Source: Rhododendron vialii (lineage: Eukaryota > Streptophyta > Magnoliopsida > Ericales > Ericaceae). Taken from it: a stretch of 64,000 nucleotides of DNA. The stretch lies in the NCBI RefSeq assembly GCF_030253575.1, contig NC_080569.1, positions 26,672,501-26,736,500 of the forward strand, in the 5' to 3' direction. The notes beneath the pieces were generated by a model. It did no database searches, was not told the origin of the DNA, and was given only the letters and a program-made list of their open reading frames with translations. The translations under genes were made by a program, and so were the position numbers. Below are positions 55,863 through 64,000 of the stretch, piece by piece. Every line of letters begins with the position of its first letter. The first letter of the stretch is position 1.

Positions 55863-58773
55863 TATCGTTCGGTATTATGCTTTGGCTTCTCTTTGAACGA
55901 CAATAATCTCTATATCTCCCAAAACAAGAGCATATGTCCAAAAAGATCCATGCGAAGCTATTCACCCCACAATTTTCTATAGAACTCTTTAGGCCTTGTT
56001 CATTTTGGGGTCTCAAAATTTTTGGGCACGGTCTCCAGTAAATTTTCTCTATCTCTCTCCACTCATTATTCTCAAAAACGTATTCGCCGGTTTAATCTCT
56101 GCCCAAAATATAAAAATTCGCCGAGAACAATTGTACTAACATCTTATGCATTTTTGTACTTTTGGTCTTATTATTCACACTAATATACAAAATTTTGTGT
56201 AGATGTGATTGGTTAATAGAGCTAGTTGAGTTAAGGTAATTTGAACACGCTAATAAGAATGAGAACGTATTCCTAGCCACAACCAAACATGGGAATGAGA
56301 ATGTATTCCAGCCTCAATTCCTCCAATTCCATACCATTCTTAATTCCATTCCATCCAACCAAACGCTCCATAAAAGAAGTGAAGATTGGAAACCATGAGA
56401 TACTTCTAAATGAAAAATGTCTCTATGGAAAGTGGAGGTGTGCTTTTGGCATGTTGAAATGATATCTAGAACAGTGAAGGAACATTTTGAACATCTGTCG
56501 TGTCTACAATTTACATGAGATAATATTAGATAAGTGTGAAACAACATATAAATTAAATGAGTGTAGCTGAGATGATGATGTTAAGATGCGTGTGCGGCAA
56601 GCCTTTGAGAGAGAGTTTGAGAAACCAAAATGTAGGTATATAAAAGGGGTAGCAGCAGCAGCACCAATTGACTAAGGCGTGAAAATAGATTAAGTTGGTT
56701 TGGTCACATCTAATGAGGACGAGTAGATGGGCAACATTAAGAAATGTGTGGTTTCTTGTTGTAAACGGCAATGTTAGGGGAGTGGAAGACCTAAATTGAC
56801 TTGGAGTTTTGTGGTAAAAAAGGGTATTGATTTATAGAGCATCATGGCAGAAAAGATTCATGTGCCACAAATTGAGGCGGAAGAATTTTTTCGATCTGGT
56901 TAGTGTATATATAGTTGCAGAGCAGGAAGAAGCAACGAATCGACCAGAACTGGCACATCAGCTACTCAAGGCTCACCCAGGTGATTATGGTTGTACAAAC
57001 AAAAGAAGACCTTGCTAGCGGATGTGTCAATTTTCTCACTTTCTTGGTTGATTTCTTGGTCAACATGCTTGCTTGTTTGCTCCTTTGTTGTCGTCGTCGT
57101 TTTTTCTTTTTTGCTTCTTGGGTTTAGCGAGGATTGATTGTGTAACATCCCACATCGGGGAGTTATGAAAGCCTTGAGTAGTATATAAGGTAAGGCTGAC
57201 CAACTACTATTAACTTGATGTTAACCTTTTGAGCCGCGTGGTTAGGCTAAGTGTAAGCAGGTCAGCAGACGTGGGTTGTTACAAATTGCTTCAAAGTTCA
57301 GATGGGGATGGTTTTGAAGTTGTTCCTTCTTCCATGTTCCTTCATTTTTGTAAGTTGATGCTCTTCTTAGGTACTAGGAAGATGCTCGACAAAGTATGGG
57401 AGTTGTTGTGATCTTATGATTCGAACGATTTCTTTGGCATCTATCGAAGTTGAATGACTTGCCAAACTATTTTATTTTCTAGAAGGGGACCTAAAATGGA
57501 AATATCTGGAAATGAGAAACATTGTAATTGTAGTTTTATGCCAGCTTATAATTCATCACAGTTCATGCTTACTCTGCAAAAACGTGACTCATAATCAGGC
57601 AGTTAAAGGCAGTTCCAATCTTTGTCTCAGATATCTCAATGGATGAGCGACAAAAGGTATATCCCCCTTTCAAATGCTGATGCCGCCACCCGGCTGCTTT
57701 TGATCTTCAGGGTTCATGGCCTAGAACAAGCAGAGAAATATTTCAATAATCTCCACCAAGACTTGAAAGGCTTTGAGGTTTATACTGCCCTTCTCAACTG
57801 CTATGCTGATGAAAAATCCGTAGAAAAAGCAGAGTCATTCATGCAGAAGTTAAGGGATATGGGTTTTGATAAGACACCCTTTTGTTACAATATTCTGTTG
57901 AATCTCTATTATCGCATTGGAAGCAGTGAAAAACTAGATTCGTTAATGCACGAAATGGAAGAGGAGGGTCATTTTGATGACCATACATTGGCAATCCGCT
58001 TGAGTGCATATGCTTCGGCTTCTGATAGCGATGGAATTGATAGTATTGTGGAAAAAATGGAATCTGATCCCAGAGTTATCATGAAAGGTAGCACTTATGC
58101 TATTGCTGCAGATGGGTACTTGAAGGTCGGCCAACTGGACAGGGCATTGGAAATGCTGAAGAAACTGGAGGGATGTATAGCTACCGAGAAGAGAAAGAAT
58201 ATTTCATTTCATGTGCTCCTCAGACTTTACGCAGAAGTTGGTAACAAAGACGAGTTGTACCGGATATGGAACATGTACGAAGAAAATGTGAAAATCTGCA
58301 ACAAAGGATATATAACCATGCTAAGCTCGCTTTTGAAGTTTAATGACATTGAGGGTGCTGAAAAGATTTTCAAGGAGTGGGAATCAAGGGGTTTATCCTA
58401 TGATTTTCGGATCCCAAACTTTCTTATTGATGCTTACAGCAGAAATGGACATATGGGAAAGGCTGAAGCCCTTCTTCACAACGGAATAGGAAAAGGCGGC
58501 AAGCCCTTCTTTACAACATGGTATTGTTTAACGGGTGGGTATATTTTAGATAATCAAGTTCCTAAAGCGGCGGAAGCATTGGAGAAAGCGATGGTTTGTG
58601 CTCCTAGTTCGAAGATCAGGAAGGATACACTGGCGACCTGTTTGGAATATTTAGAAGGAAAGGGAGATGTGGGGCGAGCGGAGGAGTTCATAAGTCTACT
58701 GAGGACTGAGGGTATCTTCTCGGCAGCCGTTCACGAGAAATTGCTCAGCTATATCAAGGATGTGAAACAATGA
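53249..58773 (+). CDS. P-class PPR protein (At2g20710-like), PPR-3
   Basis: Exons 53249-53527 (93 codons) and 57631-58773 (ending TGA) splice in phase 0 to 473 residues. The presequence starts MKLSLSSSLYSRSKSTCQNL. Exon 2 begins ISQWMSDKRYIPLSNADAAT and carries nine to ten PPR units, largely identical to PPR-2. Differences include FDDHTLAIRLSAYASASDSD versus the CCNEHTFTILSSAYAAASDR region of PPR-2, a small insertion (MVCAPSSK versus MVTSSK) and a longer C terminus (YIKDVKQ). The presumed role is organellar RNA binding; changes inside repeats could shift the RNA target, but that is inference. The 4.1-kb intron contains two Tourist-like MITEs, an RTE-LINE insertion with a 16-bp duplication and a solo LTR, all absent from PPR-2. 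The frame is intact. Confidence 0.92.
53642..53952. mobile_element. Tourist-like MITE, degenerate
   Basis: Starts CGAGCATCCCCAATCCTCG and ends GGGTTGGTGATGC between TA dinucleotides. PPR-2 reads CATGGTAATGTGTACAG across the site without the insert. Internal ACCCA/TGGGT motifs match the element at 55433-55735. Confidence 0.6.
53985..54222 (+). mobile_element. RTE-LINE 3' fragment ending in a GTT microsatellite
   Basis: Counterpart of 41816-42062 in PPR-2. It ends GGGGACTATGTGGGCTATGT followed by about 11 GTT units (54189-54222), a typical RTE tail. The GTT run is much shorter in PPR-2. Confidence 0.65.
54309..54701 (+). mobile_element. 5'-truncated RTE LINE insertion with 16-bp duplication
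   Basis: Encodes the end of an RTE-clade reverse transcriptase: MLSWMCGKTRRDKNRTETVR, ERVGVTPIEGKLRENRLRWF, then GHVYCRPRDVVVKRTDK and MGMGRSKLTLDAIV. It ends CCCAATTGATTGAGACATAA and a TTGGTTTGGTT tail. Identical 16-bp flanks ATGGAGTGGCTATTCA (54293-54308 and 54702-54717) define the insertion. A frameshift near the end makes it defective. Absent from PPR-2. Confidence 0.9.
55433..55735. mobile_element. Tourist-like (PIF/Harbinger) MITE, 303 bp
   Basis: Ends GAGCATCTCCGGCCTT and (reverse complement) GAGCATCTCCAGCCTT, flanked by TTA at 55430-55432 and 55736-55738. The 3-bp TTA duplication and GAGCATCTCC end suit PIF/Harbinger MITEs. Confidence 0.85.
57141..57283. mobile_element. 143-bp solo LTR of the same TRIM-like family
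   Basis: TGTAACATCCCACATCGGGG to GGGTTGTTACA, flanked by GATTG (57136-57140) and AATTG (57284-57288). PPR-2 has the uninterrupted site GAGGATTGATTGCTACAG-like sequence near 46232-46246. Related to 34858-35001. Confidence 0.85.
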
Positions 58774-59223
58774 CAACTTTTGTTTGAATCAAGGGGAATT
58801 TTGAGATTTGAGTTGGCGAAATGAGCAGAACTCAAAGCAGAAGGTTTAATTTTAGTGTTTGTTTCACATGTTTTTGTTTAGTTGCAAAAGCGTGTACTTT
58901 CGAAGGACGTGGTAACAATAGTTCTGGAGGACGGGACGGTTATTTTTGCTTAGAGTGTTTTTGGTGTATGGTATGCATATGTTTTTGTTCCTTTTTACAT
59001 GTTTTTTGTTACCCATTTTTATGGTATCGATTACATATTTTTTGTTGAAGTTATGGATAGGGTGTACGTTGTACCCCAAAATAGTTTCACAATTTTTTTT
59101 GGTATTAGTTACACATTTGTTTGGTGTGAGTTACTCGTATTTTTGGTAACCAAAATTTTTTGGAGCCTATACCATAGGCTTCTCATGATGATAAGGTTTT
59201 ACTTCTTCCGTCCTTATTTAATA

Positions 59224-59477
59224 CTCCCTCCGTCCGTTTTTAAGTATTCTGCTTCATAACTCCAATTTATTAAGAAGACATTATTATTACACATTTCACA
59301 TCAACTTTTAGAGATATCATCATTATACTTTTACTTACTAATTTTTTAAAATGGAATTTACTTTTAGGAGCAAAATGGAAAATACATTAATGTTTACCCA
59401 CTAATTTTACAAAATGGACACTTATTAAGGGACAGTCTAAAATAGAATACTGAATTCTAAAAAAGATACGGAGGGAG
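59224..59477. mobile_element. Stowaway-like MITE, 254 bp
   Basis: Starts CTCCCTCCGTCCGTTTTTAA and ends TACGGAGGGAG, bounded by TA at 59222-59223 and 59478-59479. Confidence 0.85.
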
Positions 59478-60433
59478 TAGTCCCTTATGGGAGTTCATGT
59501 TATTTTTAAATGAATTATATCTTATAATTTACAATATTTTATACTCCATAATTTTTCAAACATCTATATAATAAAACAGCTCAATATTTGAATCCTATGT
59601 ACAAAAATCTAATGGCCCAAATTTATCCCTCATAAATCCTACGGCTGAGAAGAGTCTTAGGGCTGGAAAATGCTATTTTTAATCTTCTCTAACTTTTCCT
59701 ATTCTAACTCTCTTTTTGTTATGAAAAAATAGAAAGTAATAAAATTTCATTGCCAAAAAAAAGAGCCGAATTTTGAAATCAGAAATGGAAGTAATTTTTG
59801 AAACCTTAACACTCTCTCTCTCTCTCCGAAGCAAAGGCGAAATCTTTTCTAATTTTTGTATCCCAACTCTCTTTTGTTATGGAAAGATAGAAAGTAATAA
59901 AATTTCATGTATAAAATTAATGCAAGGCAGATCGTAAACTAAACAAAATGGTAAGAAATATTTTTGTTTATCGGTTAATCAATTTCAATTTTTTGGGGGT
60001 GTGTGTGTTTTTTGTAAACTAAACAAAAGGGTAAGAAACAAAATTTGTCAATAGTTTTGCAGTTCATTTTAGTTGTATTCAAAACGCGTTGAGCTGTGCT
60101 TTCATGTACGGACAAACTCTAGTTGTCTTATAAAATTAATCGAGATCTATCATTACCAATCTATACTATATATTTTATAAAAAAAAAAAGGCATGGTTTG
60201 TGAGGAGGCCTGTGGCTGCGACAACGTGGCTTTAGTAAGGATTTCTGTGGTTGCGACACGCGGCACCTATTTTCAAAAAATAACAACATAAAAACATCTT
60301 CGGCTTCTTTCCATACGTAATTGCAACAGTAATTGCTTCAGTTTCAAATGGAAACCAAGCAATCAATAACCTTTCTGTTTTCTAATTTTCAATTCCAGTG
60401 CGCTCTCTCTCGCTGGGTAATCACTGATTATAG

Positions 60434-60510
60434 GGAGTCTGGCTCCTCTCAGATCCATAGAAAATTGAAGGATCATCCAATTCTTTATGGATTGGAGAGG
60501 AGCCGGACTA
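60434..60510. mobile_element. 77-bp hairpin flanked by an 8-bp direct repeat
   Basis: GGAGTCTGGCTCCTCTCAGA at the left pairs with the right arm, whose reverse complement starts TAGTCCGGCTCCTCTCCAAT. The stem is about 32 bp with few mismatches around a 10-base loop. GATTATAG stands on both sides (60426-60433 and 60511-60518). It looks like an extremely small non-autonomous element. Confidence 0.65.
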
Positions 60511-62039
60511 GATTATAGATATAACTTTCTTTTTTGAATACAAATACTGCAAGCAGATACTTTTGTTTGTTAATTCATTCTACGTCTCTCTCTCTTTTGC
60601 TTTGCACAGTACAAGAAAATCGTGTCGAGAAAGGCCAAACAATCTTTCCAACTTCATGGTAAGCCTCTTTGATGTACTTATTTGTACTTTTATGTGTCAA
60701 TATTCTTTTCACACACCGTACACGAAGGACAAATCGATTTATTCAATTTTAAGGTGTGTGAGTTGATTTAAACACCCAAACACTCTAATAATTATTTATC
60801 GCTAATAATGATTATTTTTTCTTTACACACTTTGTGCATGGATGGCCAGTCAATTTTTTACAGGATAGATCGTGAGAATGTCAACTCGAATGTAAATCGC
60901 TCCAATGGAAGAAGAAAAATACTTGATTGTGGAGGCACTGACAATAATCGTTTAAATGACAAAAGAATCACCGAAACGGCGAAAGAAGCACGTCGTGTGA
61001 GATCGTGCATCTTGCACAAGAAGATTTCAAAACTCCAAACTACACGTAATTGCGTTTTCACCATCCACTCAGAGTTTTGGATGGTGAAAGAGTTTTTTTA
61101 AATTTTTGTGTTCAAATGTAACTAATCTTTTTCTGTTCTTAGAATTCTTAGGAAAATTGGCTTGCTGTATATGAAGGCATGTAAACAGTCCTAGAAGGAA
61201 AGAGAGGAAGAATGGGGTTGTAGATAACAATAGCAAATCTTATCCACCACTTGCATGCCCCACCACTTGCAATTTGCCGATGCCAGTTTGCTTCTTTTTT
61301 TTCCTCTTTATTTCATTTTCTTTCTTCCCGTTAGAATTTTTTTTTCCCTCTTTTTTCCTTTTCTTTTTTTCCGATTAGATTTTTTTTCCCTTTATTTCCT
61401 TTTCTTTCTTTCCAATTTGAATCTTTTTTTTTCTTTTGGTAATTTTCAATTATTTTCTTTATTTTGTTTCTTTTCCCATTTACCTCCCTTCTTTCTTTTT
61501 TTCGTTAACTCAAATTTTATTTTCAATTAAAATTGACTTTATACTTAATAAATTTATATTATTTTAATTAGTTAATTAATTTGTCTTAACAATGAATAAT
61601 AAAAAAAACTTGTAATGAACAATAATAAATTTAAACAAAATTTCATTTTATTATAATTGAGTACAGATTGTCAAAACATGAAAATACATAAAAACACAAA
61701 TTCTAATCAATATTTCCTCCAAATGCTGCTCCCGGCGCGCTTATACCCATTACTTCGTACTACAATCGCAAATGTGTTCCATAACTAGCAGCCCATCCTG
61801 TATCTTCGTCCGATGCATGTTTCAAAAATCTGTTCTTTTTTCCTTTAAGGGAAGTTCAAAATCACATTTTTTTTTAAAGATTAATAAGTCGTTAATTTTC
61901 ACCGAAAATCACATAAGATTTTTTTGAACTTTTCATATTTGGTTCTAGGGGTCGCTTAGGGAGCTCGGTGAAAGTCTTAAAGCTAAAAATTTATAATAAC
62001 TATTTAAGATTAAAGGATCATAAAAATAAGAGCCTTGTT

Positions 62040-62935
62040 CGTTTAGCATATTTACTTTGTTTTAACTTTTAGAGCTAAAAATTTTAGTTTTTTGATCATT
62101 TTTATTCTAAATGGTCATAATAAAATTTTGACTTTAGGGCTCTCGTTGATTAACCCTAAGAAAGTCATAGAATTAAATATCTCTTAGGGCTAATCAACGA
62201 GAGCCATAGAGTCAAAATTTAATTATGACCATTTGGGATAAAATGATAAAAAAACTAAAATTTTTCCACCGGTTCAAACGGATTGAAATTTGAAACACTT
62301 AAATTTTTAATTATATTTTTTAATATATAAACTGTCTAAAGAAGTTGAAAAATTAAGTGTTCTAAATTTTAATCCACTTGAACCAGTGGAAAGATTTCAA
62401 TTTTTTGATCATTTTATCTTAAATGGACATAATTAAATTTTGATTTTATGACTCTCGTTGATTAGCCCTAAGGTACTATTTGATTTTACGACTTTTTTAG
62501 GGCTCATCAACGAAAGTCATAGAGTCAAAATTTAATTATGACTATTTAGGATAAAACGATCAAAAATCTAAAATCTTTCCACCAGTTCAAATGAATTGAA
62601 ATTTGGAATACTTAATTTTTTAACCATATTTTTTAATATATAAACTGTCTAAAGAGGTTGAAAAATTAAGTGTTTCAAATTTCAATCCGTTTGAACCGGT
62701 GGCAAGATTTTAATTTTCTGATCATTTTATCCTAAATGATCATAATTAAATTTTGACTCTATGATTCTTATTGATTAGCCCTAAGAGATATTTGACTTTA
62801 CAACTTTTTTAGGGCTAATTAACGAGAGCTCTAGAGTCAAAATTTAATTATGATCATTGAAGATAAAATGATCAAAAATCAAAAATCTTTTCATCGATTT
62901 AAACGGATTGAAATTTGGAACACTTATTTTTTAAA
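62040..62935. repeat. Tandem array of palindromic units, period about 312 bp
   Basis: Each unit is a foldback sequence from TTAGGGCTAATCAACGAGAG to CTCTCGTTGATTAGCCCTAA of about 288 bp, followed by a conserved spacer of about 24 bp (TATTTGACTTTACGACTTTT-like). Units: the right half of one (62040-62160), full units at 62184-62472 and 62497-62785, and a truncated fourth from 62809. Confidence 0.85.
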
Positions 62936-63013
62936 AAAAACTGAATTTTCATAATTCAATAAATAAATAATAAAATAAAATAAAGACAATTAAATAAGCA
63001 AAAGAATTGCAGG

Positions 63014-63090
63014 GTTGGGGGAGGGGGGTAAATCGGGAAAAGGCGGTGGGGTCCGGGGGGGGGGGGCGGCGGCGGCGGGCGGGGGGGCGG
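63014..63090 (+). other. G-rich tract with quadruplex potential
   Basis: Contains GGGGGAGGGGGG, a run of 12 G at 63055-63066 and GGCGGCGGCGGGCGGGGGGGC in an otherwise very AT-rich region. Many G runs of three or more on one strand. Confidence 0.6.
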
Positions 63091-63224
63091 AAAGCAATTT
63101 GCCGATGGAAAACGTAAAAGTAAAAAGAGTGGAGTGGGGTGGGGCCATAGGATCCAACGTTATCATCACCAAAAATTTCATTCTTATCTTTGCATTCTCC
63201 TCTGTCAAGGTATTATATATGTAC

Positions 63225-63519
63225 GGGAAAGTCTACAATACACATCCCTTAAATGGTATATTATATGTACTTATATTATGGTTCATTTATAACATTTTAG
63301 TGTGTTTCGTAACTTTTGTTCTAAAATTCATAACCTTTCAGTAGTACGATTCGTAACATTTTCATTATGATTCATAATATTTTGGTGTATCTCGTAATCT
63401 TTATGCAATTTATAATTTTTTAGCAATATGATTCATAACATTTTCTCTATAATTCATAATATTTTGAGGAGTGTATATGATACGCACTCAAATAAGAGGT
63501 ATGTATTGTAGTCTTTTCC
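63225..63519. mobile_element. Mutator-like MITE, 295 bp, with internal short-period repeats
   Basis: Ends GGGAAAGTCTACAATACACA and (reverse complement) GGAAAAGACTACAATACATA. Flanking 9-mers TATATGTAC (63216-63224) and TATACGTAC (63520-63528) match at 8 of 9. The interior repeats ATTCATAACATTTT-like units about every 20-30 bases. Confidence 0.8.
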
Positions 63520-63946
63520 TATACGTACTATATCATATTCAAAATAAAAAATAAAAAATTCGATGCGAAGAAATTTTTTTTTCCCTTGCATCGAGATGTG
63601 CTTTGTGTTGATAAGTCCGCATTTGCTTTGTGGAAGAATTGAAGAGACTTAAGATGCTATAAAAGTTTTAAAACTTTAAGTCAAGGATTTCAATCTCAAA
63701 CATTATATTTAAACTGATTTCAAATTGTATTGAGCATAAGAAATAAATTATTAATTACCCGAAAAAAAAAAGAAATAAATTATTGCATGCTTTTTTCAGG
63801 TGTTGATTTCCCTCATCTATCTATAAGTTGGATTGAATGGATATGAGACCCTTTTTTCTGTATAGTATCATATTTTTTCTTCTATTAATTCAATCAGAGA
63901 TATGAAAATTCTATTGACGATGGTTAACATTTGTGTTTTGAAGTGT

Positions 63947-63948
<2 letters not shown>

Positions 63949-63978
<30 letters not shown>
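63949..63978. repeat. (AT)15 microsatellite
   Basis: Perfect AT dinucleotide run followed by a T run at the window edge. Confidence 0.95.
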
Positions 63979-63986
<8 letters not shown>

Positions 63987-64000
63987 TTTGACGTTACTAA

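Larger units (their letters stand above)
58774..64000. other. Repeat-dominated terminal spacer without a recognised gene
   Basis: After the PPR-3 stop there is no supported coding region. Besides the elements listed separately, there are two copies of a motif ending GAAAGTAATAAAATTTCAT (near 59752 and 59912) and a T/C-rich stretch at 61280-61500. Confidence 0.5.

Noticed and set aside
60808..61101. Open frame of 97 codons with KEARRVRSCI-like segment
   Set aside because: No family recognised, no promoter or splice context; left as spacer.
1..64000. CRISPR arrays, rRNA or intact tRNA genes
   Set aside because: None seen. tRNA-like boxes at 33040, 36900 and 37800 lack a cloverleaf and look like SINE heads.

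Overview
The window is nuclear DNA of a flowering plant, almost certainly a eudicot. The genes are plant-specific or plant-type: a plant MutS2 end, a DUF1771-Smr protein, monothiol glutaredoxin GRXS17, P-class PPR proteins, a class-B heat stress factor and a glycine-rich wall protein. They have GT-AG introns, AT-rich spacers and very many small non-autonomous transposons. Species or order cannot be fixed from this sequence alone.

Layout. At 296-607 (+) lies the last exon of a MutS2-like gene, convergent with a glycine-rich secreted protein at 966-2159 (-). From 2.2 to 6.4 kb is repeat-rich spacer. From about 6.44 to 16.9 kb is a 12-exon gene (one leader exon, 11 coding exons) for a 469-residue DUF1771/Smr protein (+). 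From 18.8 to 25.5 kb is GRXS17 (+; 3 exons, 492 residues). Its first intron holds a LINE relic and a 990-bp hAT-like element that has captured the 5' end of what looks like the mitochondrial ribosomal protein mL53 gene. A 1.28-kb inverted-repeat element and a LINE reverse-transcriptase relic follow.

From 28.9 to 58.8 kb is a PPR cluster of the At2g20710 type: one gene on the minus strand (28912-31846) and two close paralogues on the plus strand (41385-47698 and 53249-58773). A truncated third module lies between the last two (48.2-49.8 kb). A class-B heat stress factor (33661-38549, -; 2 exons, 4.25-kb intron) lies between the first and second PPR genes. From 58.8 to 64 kb I see only repeats, including a tandem array of palindromic 312-bp units, a Stowaway MITE, a 77-bp micro-element and a Mutator-type MITE.

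How they relate. There is no operon logic. The PPR copies are probably organellar RNA-binding proteins that arose by tandem duplication. Comparing their introns and upstream regions gives filled and empty sites that order several transposon insertions after the duplication. GRXS17 (redox and Fe-S handling) and the heat stress factor are independent stress-linked genes. A recurrent theme is CT/GA microsatellites in 5' leaders, often again just inside intron 1. All calls are by eye from sequence; no database or folding program was run.
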